From the NCBI GenBank assembly GCA_016802295.1, contig JAESIW010000200.1, positions 62,001 to 126,000 on the forward strand: a stretch of 64,000 nt of DNA, written 5' to 3'. The notes beneath the pieces are model-generated. The model worked only from the letters and a program-made list of their open reading frames with translations, was not told the DNA's origin and made no database searches. Both the position numbers and the translations under genes were made by a program. How positions within the stretch are numbered: the stretch's first letter is position 1; every line of letters starts with the position of its first letter. Positions 1-12,701 of the stretch are shown here, piece by piece. This DNA comes from Brachionus rotundiformis (Eukaryota > Rotifera > Eurotatoria > Ploima > Brachionidae).

Positions 1-264
1 GATAAAGAATCTTTTAAACTAAACGCAAGCCAAATATTGAACCAAGTTTTCCAAGTGCAATTCAACTAAACAACAAATTAAATTATTTTTGTGAAAAATA
101 TTTTTGGTATCGATGCCTTGAATTATCAAATGATGGCTTGTTACACTTTTAATTTATACTCTATTTTGTCTTTAATTCTAGAATTTCTAAAAGCCTAAAT
201 AACACACTTTCTGCACAAACTTTATAAATTTTATGCAACCAAATATTTGAACTTAGTTGCGAAA

Positions 265-870
265 GTTGGTTCAGGACTGGGTCCTCTTCTTTTCTTGATT
301 TTTATTAATGATTTTCCTTATCTCTTAAGAAAATTTGACATAAAAATGTTTGCTAACAACACCACGATTAGTCACTCTGATAAGGACTTAGGTAGTGTTT
401 TGAAAAATGTAGTATTTCATTAGTTGTAGATAAATAATTATTCAGTATTAAGAGACTAATCTATCTATCAACTTCTTCTAGACCTTTATATTGCCTTATT
501 TTGATTATTGCCCCACTCTCTTAAGGTATTTCTGCTAAGAGTTATTTTTTATCAATATTTAAATTTGTTAGGTTTAAATTCAGGGTAAAAAATTTCAATG
601 ATATTAACAACTTTTTAGAAAATTATGGCTTATATGTATTCCAACATGGAATACTTTTGCTTACAAAACACTTTATTTTCATAATTCTCCTGAAAATCTA
701 AGGCAGAATTTTAAAGAATAATGACTCGAGAAATTTGAAAAAATGACATCAAAATCAGTAAATGCAGAACTAACTTTTAGATTTTTTTACTCAAGACTAT
801 TAAACTGCTTTGTGACCAAGAGATCAATGTTGAAACTTACAACATTTAAGCATTTCATTTTCTTAGATTT
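265..870 (+). mobile_element. Decayed non-LTR reverse transcriptase fragment
   Basis: Frame 265-423 reads a typical LINE reverse transcriptase stretch (VGSGLGPLLFLIFINDF, then a short gap and the catalytic block) before a stop. The catalytic box, usually FADD in these elements, reads FANN here, so this copy cannot be active. Further down, interrupted frames to about 870 resemble the C-terminal part of CR1/jockey-like LINEs (a LENYGLYVFQHGI-like run). Bases 1-264 and 871-1157, including a 67-codon open frame at 901-1104, show nothing I can name. The piece probably lies in a downstream intron of the minus-strand coiled-coil gene or just beyond it. Confidence 0.7.
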
Positions 871-1186
871 TGTAAAAAAATATAAAAAAATTTAATATAA
901 ATGTTTTACTTTTATAAAATAATTTTTAAAAACAATTTAATTCTATATTATTTAAATAATTGGAGTGCTAATGTCGGTCTTAATGACAAAGGCACTAGTC
1001 TGTTGATTAACCTTGAGATTGAAATTGATTATTTAGGCAATCATGAAAGAACTATCAGAAATAATAACTATGATAATTTTCGCATAAAAAGATACATTAA
1101 ATAATCCAAGGCATTACCAGACTTAGAGTAAAATATCTTCCAAGATAATTTTTTTAGTCAAAACAATGGTAAATAGTCTAACTTAC

Positions 1187-4100
1187 AAGTATTTTTCTTA
1201 AATACCAACAATTCATCTTTGGCTTTGTCCAATTTTTCCAACAATTCTTCTCTTTCCAGACATTCATTGTGAACAGTATCTTGGAGTATACGAATCTCAT
1301 CTTTAAATGCATCCAATTGAACTTCGGATTGCTTCAGTTTGGATTTGAGCTCATTAATGACCGAATCTTTGTCAATCACCTTCTGCTTTAGGGCGTCTAA
1401 TGAATTGCCGACGTCATCTTCTGAGTATTTTTCCAATCTTTCATGCAAATCTTTTGTTATAGCCCTCAAATTTTCCAGCTCTTGTTTAAGCTTTTTTTCA
1501 TTCTTTAATTTGTCTTCGTGAACATTCTTTAACTCATTGGCTAAATTTCTATTATCTGTCTCAAGTTTTGCCATTGTCTCTTTGGACATGCTTTGATTGT
1601 CAGTGATTATTTTCTGGTATTTTAAATAAAGCTCGTCATATTTTTGACTGTGAATGTCCAGTTCCATTTTGAAGTTCTGCTTCAGCTCTGTTTCAAGCTG
1701 CTCTAGGTCAGCTGCTCGCTTATCGCGTTCTTTTTTAAGCTCGGCCTCCAATTTTTCCGGCCATTGGTCATTTTTCCTAAGTTTGTCTTTAAACGAGTCC
1801 TTAAGCTGAGCCAATTGGCACTGATGTGCCAGCGTAAGCGATTTTATTTCGTTCTCCAAATCGCTTATTTGCTCTGAAGAGTTTTTTAGCTCGTTCTTGA
1901 GTCTGTTTATCTCCGCTAAAGATAAATTTATAGTCTACATTGGACAAAAAAGATAATTATCTATAAAGTACTCAAATTAGTTTTGTTGTTTGCCAGAATT
2001 TCACTCTCAAATTTCTCCTGGTCCTCGTACCTTTTCTTAATCTGATTCAACTCGTTCTTCAACCTGGTTAGCTCTTCATTTTTGGCTTTTAGTTCACTCT
2101 GAGCTTTTAGACCAATTTGGCAGTTTTTCTCATTCAGCAAGGATATTTTTTCGCTTAGCTCACTGTTTTCAATGACCATGTTGTTAGAGTTTGCTTTCGC
2201 TTTTTCTATCTCTTTACGTAAATCTAAAAAATTGTCAAATTAAGCATTTTTAACTTTGAGCATTTGTTTGGTAATTTTTTGAACCAAATTAGATTAGAAA
2301 TTTTAAAACTAATAACCAATTTGTTTATTAAATTTAAATGTACAGCCTACTAGACAGGCACTAGGTTCAAAAATTTGGTCAACTAGAAGCAAATGGTCCC
2401 AAAAAAGCAAGAATGAATATCAGTAACTTAGAGAAGACCTTCAATTCATTATCCTTTCTTATTCTTAACAGAGCTCACTGCGTCCATGGCGCAAACAATA
2501 TATCTATACAATGAACGATATACTTTTTATTTGTATTTTTTCCAAAATTATCTTGTTTATCTTCAATGTGCCATCCAGGCTTAAATTGGAAATTTAATCT
2601 TTAGTTTTTTTTTTAAACATTGGTTAGGTTATTTCATCTTTATATTTCTTTATCTATTATGTGATTACCAAATGTTTACCACTGGAAATATTTCTTTTGG
2701 AATCAGTGTTTAACACTAGAAGCACCAAAACGAGTCATTTTGACTCGTTTTAATGAAATCTAATGGATAAAAAATTATTAATCGGATAAATCTATTCAAA
2801 ACTTAATTTTAATTGAGTGAAAATTAAAAATTAGCTAAAAAAAGTATCTAGCAAAAAATTGATTTTTTATTGAATTAATTTCTTTTTGAGCCCATTCTTC
2901 GTCTTTCATGTAAAATACAAAAACTTTAATCTTTGCTTTTATTAAATTTGCTTATTTTCGTTCAAGTATTAAGGTTTGAGTCAGTTTTTTAAAAATTTGT
3001 ATACTTTTTATTTATATTTTATGACTCATACATTGATTTTGTAGCTAAATTCAAAATTTTAATTGAAAAACGAGTCAAAATGACTCGTTTTGGTGCTTCT
3101 AGTAGTATATACTTGATTTTGCACAAAGACAAATTTTTTTTATCTGAATTTAGTTAATATAGAAAGTTATTCTTATTTTTATGCTGAAAAAAAAAAAGTT
3201 ATGCTCTAATAACAATAGTTTACTTGGATATTAGCGGCCAAAAATCGAAAAAGAGTCATTTTGACTCGTTGGTGCTTCTAGTGTTAAAATATTACCAAGC
3301 TTAAAATTGGCTCGATGTTTTGCAATTTTTGCTAGCCAATTCTGTAAAGTCACGGTAATGAACTTTAGGGATTTAAGCCAAGAAATAAGCAAAACTATTT
3401 AATTTAGTTAAAAGTTTATTAAATGGAATCCAAAGTTGTAACAAATAATTTGTCGCTTATATAGTAGTTAAAACGTTTGTTTTAGCTGAGGTTAATCTTA
3501 GAACATGCAGCTCTTAATAAAATGTAGAGACATGTCAAGATTTGGGTCCTAACAACTGTCTTGGAGTACTTCTAATTGCATTAGTGAAGTGACCAAAAAT
3601 TAGAAAAACTGAATTTAAAAACTTGGTAATCGAGCGATCTTAGCAATCATGAAATTATCATAAGTTATCTAGTGCTTATATTTAGAAAAAAAAGTTCAAA
3701 TATATTTTTCAAGATTTTTCATTTAAAATTTTTTAAATAGTTAATTAAATTTTTAATTAAAAATTTATGTTAAAATAGAGGTTGTATTCCTGAATACAAG
3801 AAAAAAACTCACCCGAATTTTCTTGCAAAAATTTTTGTTTTTCTTGCTCAAAGTTGATTAGTTTTAATTTTAAGTCAGAAGATTGGTTAAGCTGAGTCGA
3901 CAAAATGGATATTTGGGACTCGAGCTCTGTTTTGAGACCTTGAAAAGAACTGATCTGCTTCAAGTAAGAATTTATCGACTCTTTGCATGACTCGTTTTCC
4001 CGACTCAGCTCATTCACTTGACACTTCAACCAGTTATCCTGTTCTGCTTTTTCAGCTGACTCTTAAAAAACAATTATCTAAAATTTAAGTTTTTCAAAAT

Positions 4101-6413
4101 TAACAATTTTAGAAAATAATTTCCTATTTATTTATTACAAAGGCTCATTAAATAAAAAAAGAATCACATGCTCAAGAAGCAGGGGAGATTTAAGTGAAGC
4201 CTCCTGAAGCTAACCTTGACATTAACAATGCGCATCTACTGTTTGTTTGTATCGTGCAGCATTTCTCAGAAAATTTTAAATATCATAAAGCTTTTCGCTA
4301 TAATTTTGAATGCAACGTGATCCGACAGGAGGGTACTTTTGAATACTTTGAAATTAAGAAAAGAGTTGCATCGAGGAAAGCCAATGCTGAAGACGAAAAT
4401 CTTAAATACGTCGACAATTTTACATATTTTCAACTGAGTACTAAATTACATCTTTATAGTAGTCTTGACAAATCTCTTTTGCTTAATGGATATGATTGTG
4501 ATTTTCAGAAAATTTCATAGCAGTTGCTAACGAAAATTCTGAGAATCATCGATCCGAAAGTCATAGCAAATCTACAACATTATTTTAAGAAAGAATAGTT
4601 ATCCTCCTATTTAAATTACTTGTGAGACCTCATTTATTAAGAGATGTTTAACTAAAATAAAGACTTTAGAAGCTATAAAAAACTAAGCGCCTTTTGAGGC
4701 TGGTAAAGAAAACTATACCAGTAAACTACTACTGCTAGCATGTGGCTTGTATCTAGAATGTCAAAAGACTAAATTCCTAGAGTTGCACTATTTCGGACAC
4801 CTCTAAAAAAGGGAAAATGCTGGAAGATCAAAGATGAGTTGAAGAAAAACAATTGAAAGAGATGAAATTCACATGGGGAAAGGCAGATTTTGCCGCTAAG
4901 GATAGTAATTGTTGGAGAGATTACCTTTTTCGATTGTCACAAACCTACTTTTGGGATCATAAAATTAAATCTTAAAACAATTTGACTTCAATTTATTTTT
5001 GGTCCAAAGAAAATCTACCAAGCTAATCAAATCTTTAAAAAACATGACAAATAAAGAGAGCTTGAGAGTACTAGGAGAAAGAAGTGACTTGATCGAAATG
5101 TTTAAATTAAAAAATAGTCTTACTACTATCAATTCGGTATAAGGTAAAAACTGACGGAACAACTTATTCTTCGAGAAAAGCGCATGGATTAATACACTTA
5201 TCAATCAATTCAATTAACTCTTTCTCATTGTTCTATTCATTTATTTTATTAACCAATATAATTCAAAATATAATTTTATTCGTGAAAGATTACAATATAT
5301 TGTTGAATAAATTACAGAAATTTACTTATGTCTTTTTTTACATGCGATGAGCTCAATATGGAGCGCAAGTAGCATAAGACTGTTTTACACATCCCTCGTT
5401 ATGAATATGCAATAAGTTGTTGGTAAGAACCCAGAGAAGAGCAACAAAACTGGTTCCCGAGTTTCAAAATTAAGAAAAAGAAGCTGAGGTGACTTGATAC
5501 AATCTTATAAGATAATAGATGGCTATGATGGAATCTTCAGGTCTAGCCTCATCTAATTTCAAGCTTATTTCACTATTTTGATTTTTAGAATAGGTTCTTA
5601 TTAAATTGAATGATTTTTATCTAGTTTAGAGTTGATTAATTGCTGTTACTTAATTAGCTTTGGACATCAAAACAATCTTACCTTGTGATACTTTTTGAAC
5701 AAATCTCTGAACTTGGGTCTGTATGTCATTGGCATACTGGGCGACCATATTCATTTGGTCCTTGGCTTTGAGCTCGATTGCCTTTAAATCTGACTTATGT
5801 GAAGATAAATTGACTTGTGTTTCCATGACAACCGATTTATATTTCAAAAATTTATTCCTAAAAGGCAACAAAATGGTATTTGTCACGCCATCAAAGGGCT
5901 AATTACCTTAAAGACTGCAAATCGGAGCTGATTGCGTAGTTTTCACTCTCCAAGTCATCGGCCTTTTTTCTCAGCCGACCATTTTCCACGCTGCGTGACT
6001 CTAAATCATTGTTTAAAGATGATATCCTGAACAAAAAGCAAAATAAAAATAAAAATCTCAAAATTTTTATCTTTATTTACATTTTACTTCTGTCTGAGAG
6101 CTTTTCTTCCAGGTCCTGAATTTTAAGATTCAGGTCATCGTTTATTTGGTCATAATTTTTTATCTTCTGTTTAATAAGGGCATAGTCCCGCAACTTTTCT
6201 TCAAGTTCCTTAGGAAAAAAATTAAAAAAGAACACTCGGGGGCCTACTCAGGCTCACTTTAATCTTATCTTCAAGTTTTTTTATCTCGTTATGAATCAAA
6301 TAGCTAACGCCGCAGAATTGGCAAACTGTTTCGTCCCGTTCCATTTCAAGTATTTCCTCTGGTAGTGGAAAGACGGGCACATGCTTTTCAAACGACTTGC
6401 TTGTCTCGCTCAT
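1187..6413 (-). CDS. LEKR1: LEKR1-like coiled-coil protein, 5' part (seven exons; 3' end outside window)
   Basis: Exons in transcription order: 6413-6258, 6208-6081, 6026-5907, 5857-5682, 4061-3813, 2223-1972, 1915-1187. Phases agree across every junction and give about 603 residues; the last exon ends at a GTAAGT donor, so at least one more exon lies to the left of the window or in 1-1186. The N-terminus carries PVFPLPEEI, then a CQFC pair followed by GVSYLI, which I remember as the start of vertebrate LEKR1 (leucine-, glutamate- and lysine-rich protein 1). Everything after residue about 40 is charged heptad coiled coil. The molecular role of LEKR1 is not established, so none is given. The first three introns are about 50 bases; introns 4 and 5 are about 1.6 kb because they hold transposons. 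The start is the first ATG upstream of the conserved block. The name rests on the short N-terminal motif; a generic coiled-coil protein is the alternative. Confidence 0.72.
2714..3283. mobile_element. piggyBac-type MITE with TTAA target duplication
   Basis: The ends are inverted copies of CACTAGAAGCACC, each flanked outside by TTAA (2710-2713 and 3284-3287), the piggyBac target duplication. Just inside each end is the palindrome GAGTCATTTTGACTC. A third, nearly perfect inverted copy of the terminal block lies inside at 3071-3103, so 2714-3103 is itself an inverted repeat. There is no transposase frame. It sits in intron 5 of the LEKR1-like gene. Confidence 0.88.
3364..3540 (+). repeat. Dispersed repeat also present near 57.2 and 61.4 kb
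   Basis: The segment from a GGATTTAAGCCAAG block through AGTTAAAAGTTTATTAA to AATCTTAGAACATGCAGCTC and a closing AGACATGTCAAGA recurs in pieces at 57175-57240 plus 57718-57735 (split by a LINE) and at about 61436-61515. It is non-coding; the element class is unknown. Confidence 0.6.
4194..4960 (+). mobile_element. RTE-like LINE remnant, 3' part
   Basis: Broken frames show the RTE C-terminal region: a VDNFTYF block (FTYLGS in intact copies), then LHLYSSLDKSLLLNG, RTPLKKGKCWK and EMKFTWGKADF. The same landmarks occur in better shape on the minus strand at 20.7-21.3 kb. It lies in intron 4 of the LEKR1-like gene, antisense to it, with an internal deletion between FTYF and LHLY. The rest of the intron, 4961-5681, shows no recognisable feature. 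Confidence 0.7.
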
Positions 6414-6654
6414 TTCGGGCCAAATATTTTAGTTAAAATAATTTCGTGTTGCTATTTATTTTTTTTTTTCATTTTTTTCTATTAATTTAGGACTAATTAT
6501 AATAATTTAAATATTTTAAAACAGTTTTAATTTAAGACAAAATGTTCAGGCTTTGGAGAATTCAAAATGGAAATTAGCAGACGAGTTCCAGATGAACATC
6601 AATGCCTCATTTATTTATCTTAATTTTTTCTAATAAATTTATAGCCAAATTTAG

Positions 6655-6805
6655 ACTCCTGGGTTACTAGGCCCTAAAGATAGCCACACGCCAACCAACA
6701 ATTTCTTTGGTCACCGTAAAGCAGCTACCATAGACGACTTCCTTAGTAAGTCGTCTCTGCAAGTCTGCTTGCAGTAGCTTATTTATTATTATTATTATTA
6801 TAAAA
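6655..6805 (+). mobile_element. Probable CR1-like LINE 3' tail
   Basis: The segment contains a small hairpin (CGACTTCCTTAGTAAGTCG), a TCTGCAAGTCTGCTTGCAGTAG block and a TTATTATTATTA tail. A comparable GCAAGTC...GCTTGCTTG 3' end follows the CR1-like open frame near 20.04-20.17 kb on the minus strand. It is assigned by similarity of layout only. Confidence 0.4.
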
Positions 6806-7379
6806 TTTTTTATTTAAATTTAATAGAAAATTTTGACAAAACTTTTCATTACTTACCACCTCTCCAATTTTCTTAAAGAAGTCCTTACGGATACAAAAAT
6901 TTAATAAATCATATATATTAGATATTAGAATTAATATAAAAAATATTCAGTTTAATAATCAAGATTTTAGGTCGTTTATAATAGATATTTATTTATTTGT
7001 TTAAAATTTAAGAATGTAAAAGAGTTTAATTGTCAAAAGCATGACCAACTTTAGGTAGGAATGATTGCTGATTTTTTAATTACTAAATATCCTATTTTTG
7101 TTGGTTTGAAATGACCAAGATAATTCATTTAAGTTTGGCAAATAGACACAATGAGCCATGACTTTAAAATTGATTATTCAGGGCTGGCAAAGCAAGCGTG
7201 GCTAGTTGTTTTTGCTAGAAAATTAGCTACAATAACTGCCCGATGATACCAAAACATGGTTAATTCAAAGAAAGAAGAAATAAACTATTTGGAAAGTTTG
7301 AGTGAACGGAATCTGATCGGTGTAAACACCTTGAAGATCATTTTACCATTGTTCCCAATATAACAATGATAATAATATC

Positions 7380-7900
7380 TGCAGAATAGATATTTCTATC
7401 TCAAACGCTCAAAAGCGTTTTGCCTTGTTAGCTGTAAGGCATTGACAGGCTTATCTTTTTTATTCCAAAAACTTCTTTGTGAATGACCATAATTTTATAC
7501 AGCGATTTACTTCTCGGACCAGTCTATTTTCATGTGGTCATCCTCCAGATGGGGTCTCACGAGTGAAGTATGGAGAAGTCTAATGGATTCTCGGCTAAGT
7601 TTTCTTCAGTATTCGGTTAGCTTTCATAGCTGCTACAGTACATTGTCTATTCCATTTTATATCATTTGTAATAAAGATACCCAAAGCTTTTTCTTTTGTT
7701 ATCTCCTCTAGGAAATGAGATATATTTTGGTTTGATAATAAGTATGTGACTTTTTCTTTTCTCTTGCCTCCCAGTTAAAAATTTTAAAATGAGACATCAA
7801 TGCAAACACGTAAAATTAACTTGATGCATAATCAATGAGGAGTGATACATTTCATAATGTGTCATCGATGGATAACTGATGAAATTTTAATTTTTGCATA
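7380..7900 (-). mobile_element. CR1-like LINE reverse transcriptase remnant
   Basis: The minus strand reads, with frameshifts and stops, EKALGIFITNDIKWNRQC, TVAAMKANRILKK, and SIRLLHTSLVRPHLE. This is the LGI...W..Q...A..KAN..L block and the TLVRPHLEY-like block found after the catalytic motif in CR1/L2-type LINEs. The remaining intergenic DNA between 6414 and 9649, apart from the entries listed, shows no gene; a 67-codon open frame at 8490-8693 is unsupported. Confidence 0.7.
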
Positions 7901-8699
7901 TTTTTTAGTAAAAAAATTTAATTTAAACAATTATTTATTCAATTAAATAATGACAAAAATACAATTTAAACGAAAATATTCAAATGTTATGCAAAGAAAA
8001 ATTAAATACAATTATTAGTAACTAAAGAAATATAAATTTTTTACTAGTCATTATTCAGAGTGTGACGTATTAAATTCGTCCTGATCTGATTCTTAAGAAT
8101 CAAATAATGAAATTTTAGTTTTTTCGTTAGTACAACATCAAATTTTAATTGACTACATACTTAATTTATTGTTGATGACCATCATCATCAATTATTAAAA
8201 ATGTAGCTTGTGAATTATCATACAGCTAATAATGATTAGGATGGTGAAGATCAAATGGATTTACTTCTGATCGGTCGCTCAAAAGAGATTTCATGTATCA
8301 TGTAAAAAAATTTGTATAAGAAACAAAGCTTTTGATATTGCGAGCAACGAACCCTTTACCAGAAATTTAAATAACGAAAAATCAATTGAATAAAGATAAT
8401 TTTTAATTATCTTTTGTAAATTCTCAGCCAATTGATTTCTACACTTTATAATCCTATAGTATAATTGAGCGATTGTTTTAATTTTAGCATTGTTATTTCA
8501 CATCTGGTTATTAACTACGTCACTTCGTTCCTCGCAATTATATCACAATACAGGAAAACAGATTTTGAAAAGCTCATACTATATTAATTTAGATAAATCT
8601 AAAATAAAATCTCCTCCATATTATCGTAACTTCATTGGTTTATTTGATGATTTTACGATGGTCTTCGCTGATTCCTCGATGAATCATTATTAAAGTTTT

Positions 8700-9055
8700 G
8701 AATGGGCTAGATTGGACCAAGATCGAATCCTGGCGGTACTCCGCTTGTAAATACATCCCAATTGGAAGCATTATTACCTAAAAGAAACCCTAAAAAGTCG
8801 ACCATTTGTACCATATGATATGATCTTAGTTTTATCATGCACGATTTAAATCTTTCTCATATTCTTTTTAATATTCCATAAGCTATTTTAATTATTGAAT
8901 CAAGATGTCGTTAGAAAACTAGAAGTCCTAAGAACCCTTATAAATAGTAGTTTGGATTTTTATATTTTTATCTAGTTTTTAATTGCAATTTAAACAATAA
9001 AGAAATTATACAAAACAATTCAATATTTTTATTTAAGTCCCTATTGAGCCCTTAA
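8700..9055 (+). repeat. Solo-LTR-like repeat, copy 1
   Basis: From about 8828 a block TCATGCACGATTTAAA runs through a TTATAAATAG box and an AATAAAG signal to GAGCCCTTAACA at about 9055. A second copy of the same unit, about 90% alike by eye, is at 42416-42645. The internal order (TATA box, polyadenylation signal, CA end) is what an LTR shows. Just upstream, 8715-8815 reads SNPGGTPLVNTSQLEALLPK, which may be the end of the retroelement's reading frame. No primer-binding site or target duplication was found. Confidence 0.5.
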
Positions 9056-9649
9056 CAAATGTCAACTTTTGAACAGTATTTTGATAATCAGATCTATTCA
9101 ATAGAGTCAGTCAAACAATCAGTTTAATCAGGACAAAAAATTAATGTTGTGCATCTAGCATGATTTTTTTGCTATATTTTTAACAAACTAGAAAAACCAA
9201 GCTGTTCTTTATAGAAAAAAAAAAAAACTCTTTAAAAGAGAAAAAATCTTTGGCTTAGGACAGTTGCTTCAAAACATTTATATGATAAAAGTATTAAATA
9301 AATAATTACACTAAATTCAAATAAAATACTTAGTATTCAAAAATATTATTTTTGTATTTTTCAGCAGCATTAAAAATCTTTAATTATAAAATTCAGTTTA
9401 ACTGGTTACCAAAATTTTACCAAGTTATTCCATTTATCCAAGTTGCTCTTTTAATGGCAAGTTAAATTACTAATTTTTTGTTCATTAATTTTGATCAATA
9501 TAAATAAACCTAGTGTATCTATTTATTTTAAATTAATTGTTTATTCAATTAATTAATATCAACTATCTAGAATTACCTTTTTTTTAATTCAAATACATGC
9601 ATTAATAAAGAAAATTATTTTTAAACATAAATTTAAATTTAAGTTTAAA

Positions 9650-11702
9650 ATGTTCAAAGTTTTAAATACGGGACTGAGAAAATTTTCCCTGTGTGCATTC
9701 CGGGGCCAGATAAGCAAAGACCATTGTGAGCTGATTGAAAATAATTTGAGAAAAATTCGCATATTTGACCAAGTCGATTTGTATCCGGCCAGCATTGACT
9801 GGAGCTATGTGCTGGACTCGGCAAATTTGGCCAATATAGAGAAGAACATCAAGAATAGAAAGGGAAATGGGGACATATCCGGCTTGGTAAATAGGCCATC
9901 AACATCTGACACTCTTTATCTAATCTTTTACAGCACAGATTGAATGGCCATCTCCAAAAAGCGCTCAAAACTGGTGACCAACATGAAATAGAAGTAGTGA
10001 ACTCTTAGCTAATTTTAAGATTTTATCTACTCTTTTGTACAGACAATAATAGAGAACATGTACCAAAAGGCAGTCCAGTTGCCAAATTTTTCAGACCCCT
10101 CTTCGGTGAGTACTAATTTATTCCAGTCAATGCCTAACGATTTGCTGGTAGCCCGTGGGTTCTGAGGAAAAGGCCGAGTGTGTTATGAAAATAGGAGATA
10201 AAAAGTCCAAAAGTCCAACCATAGACCAAATAGCCAAGCTGTACGGCTGGTTAAAAGAAGAGTTAGGCTTTCAAATTTTTAAAAATTAAATTTAAATTTT
10301 ATTGTTCTAGACAAATAAGTTTGTATTCAACGCAGAGATCGTACATTCTTAAAAAAGAGCTGGCCGATCTGGAAACAGCATTGGTCAGATATACCCTAAA
10401 CTATTTGAATGACCAGGTAGATAATTTTTTGCCCAAAATAACTTAATTTTTAATAGAAAAAAATAAGGGTTTTATTCTTGTATCAGTGCCGGACATACTT
10501 CATCATTCGATAATTGTAATAGATACATTTAAAATCACTTAATTTGATTAATGAGCTTTAATGATTTCTAATTAAGGAGTCGTGTGGTTTTTCGACCAAA
10601 GGCGACCGAAATCAGGTTTATAAACTAGATTTTATGAATGAATATGGAAAGTACTGTCTATCTGGTACATCAGAGATGTCCCTAGCTGGCCTTTTAAAAA
10701 ATAGAATCTTCAATGAGCAAGAACTACCTTTAAAGTAATTATTTAATGACTGAGTGCAAAAGGTCGAATAGTTTTTTTGGTAAAAAGTTCCAAACATTTC
10801 TGCTTTTATGAATACCTGTTCTAATAAAACCAAAATAACCACTCTGGTTATGGTTAAAACCATACTTAATAATTTTTTGACCAAATCTTTTTTTTTAATA
10901 AAAATTTAAAAAATAATCAATTTAATAATAAAGACTGTGTGCAGTGAGTAGATGCTTTAGAGCTGAAGTGAGTGGTAGTGAACGTGAAGGAAAGCTGTAT
11001 AGACTGCACGAGTTTACCAAGGTTGAAATGTTTGTATTGACAAGTGGGAATTTAGAATCGAGCAGCAACATGCTGGAAACAATCAAAGCACACCAGACTG
11101 AGCTATTTTCAAATTTGGGAATTCACTTTAGGTTTCCAAGAGCCATTATCTGTTATTTGTTTAAAAAACATTTTTTTTAGAGTGCTGAACATGCCCACGC
11201 AGGAGTTAGGCTCGCCGGCGTTCAAAAAATATGACATTGAAGCTTGGATGCCAGGCAACCAATTTTATGGCGAAGTCCAAATTAATAAAATTTTTATTCC
11301 TAATTTATTTGGTCAATTTTTCAGATATCTAGCACTTCAAATTGCACTAGTTACCAGAGTAGGCGACTACACATCAAAAGTAGTACAGATAAAACTGATC
11401 TGAAACAAGAACAAAAATTTGTCCATACAGTAAGCCTGGTATTCAAAGTAACTTTATTTGAAATTTTCTTAAAGCTCAATGGAACAGCCTGTGCAGTGCC
11501 ACGGATGCTCACAGCGATTGTCGAGTCAAATTGGGACATGGTATGTTTTTTACTGTATTTTAATCAAGCTATTAAATAGTTTTTTTAGGAAAAAGAGTTG
11601 GTGCGGATTCCTGTCAAACTACAGCCTTACATGAATGGTAGAACTGAATTGAAGGTTCCAAATGACTTTCGAAAGGCAGAGCCACTTCGTTTTTTTAAAT
11701 AA
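9650..11702 (+). CDS. SARS2: Mitochondrial seryl-tRNA synthetase
   Basis: Charges mitochondrial tRNA-Ser with serine. Twelve exons: 9650-9886, 9934-9993, 10043-10105, 10152-10261, 10311-10416, 10468-10515, 10577-10734, 10934-11131, 11181-11274, 11325-11429, 11475-11540, 11589-11702; phases match throughout, giving 452 residues ending in TAA. Landmarks in order: QRSYILKKELADLE; GFILVSVPDILHHS; SCGFSTKGDRNQVYKLD; the serine-site CLSGTSEMSLAGLL; class II motif 2 as CFRAEV...YRLHEFTKVEMF; EAWMPGNQFYGEISS; SNCTSYQSRRL; motif 3 as NGTACAVPRM with its arginine. The TACAVPR form is that of animal mitochondrial SerRS, not the cytosolic enzyme or the insect SLIMP paralogue. The N-terminus (MFKVLNTGLRKFSLCAFRG) is basic with few acids, as expected of a mitochondrial presequence. 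Most introns are 45-75 bases; the 199-base intron 7 is the longest. Exons 6 and 8 need acceptors a few bases away from the first AG to keep frame, and both restore family motifs. Confidence 0.9.
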
Positions 11703-12148
11703 AAAAATCTATTCTTTTTCTAAATAAGAATTTATATCAAAACATTTTTATTATATTTCAACCTTTTTATGGTTTTAACAAAGTTGGTTTACTGGTGTCT
11801 ATTTTACCAAATCAATCAGTCAAATTTTATATTTTTAGTTTAAATTTGTTTTTGTCAAGTTTCCTCCTTAGACTTGACGAGTGCGTTTACTGAACCAGAT
11901 ACATTTACCAATTTTACAATTTAAATTTAGATAGCTCTTTTTTTTGTATTATTATAATAAAATAACCAAAATAAATATTTTTTTTAATTTATTATTTTTA
12001 TAAAAATTTTAGTTTATTTTTTAGCTTATCCATGATTTTAAGCATAGTAGTTCTTGTTCCGTATTTGAGTGCAATCATGTCCTTTTCTCTTGTATTGGTA
12101 ATCTTCGAAATCGTATGCTCCATTAAGGTCAATGATCTTTCTTTTTGT

Positions 12149-12483
12149 GGCAAGTTGAAGTTTATGATCAAATTAAAATGATCATGCTCAAAAATTATTA
12201 TAAAAATATATTTTTAAATATTTTCGACTAAAAAAATTTATTACAGAATCACATTTTAAAAGTAAACATTCAATGTTAAACTTAATTTTTTATGTATGCA
12301 AATTTCTGCAAAAATTTAATGCATGCACAATTTTGCACAATGCTCGATCATGATTTAACATGTTCTGTTACACATGAAAATTTATCTCTGCATTACATTT
12401 TTCAATTAACAAAATTCTAAAAAATTAAAAAAAATAATTTATGAGCATGATCATTTTAATTTGATCATAAACTTCAACTTGCC
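12149..12483. mobile_element. hAT-like MITE with 8-bp target duplication (family M1)
   Basis: Inverted ends of about 37 bases (outermost GGCAAGTTGAAGTTTATG) enclose AT-rich non-coding DNA. The flanks are a perfect 8-base duplication, CTTTTTGT (12141-12148 and 12484-12491), the size made by hAT transposases. A second full copy is at 62324-62649, a left-internal piece at about 47690-47840 and a right end at about 28160-28197. Confidence 0.82.
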
Positions 12484-12701
12484 CTTTTTGTTCCATATTT
12501 GTGCACGTACTCGGTTGAATTTGACTTGAATCAATGGAATTTTGATAAATATCAATTAATTTTTTCAATATATTAACAGACTTTTTTTTGAAAAATCTAC
12601 AACCAAGATAATGTGTTTTAAATCTTGGGTCCAAGATATGAAAGATTAGTGCTTTATCTAAAATTTTGATCCAGTAATCTTCAAACTTTCAGAATATTTC
12701 C

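Noticed and set aside
901..1104. 67-codon open frame in AT-rich DNA
   Set aside because: Composition is that of the flanking AT-rich sequence, with no motif, splice context or repeat copy to support it.
9589..9795. Minus-strand 68-codon frame at the SARS2 start
   Set aside because: Antisense to the first SARS2 exon.
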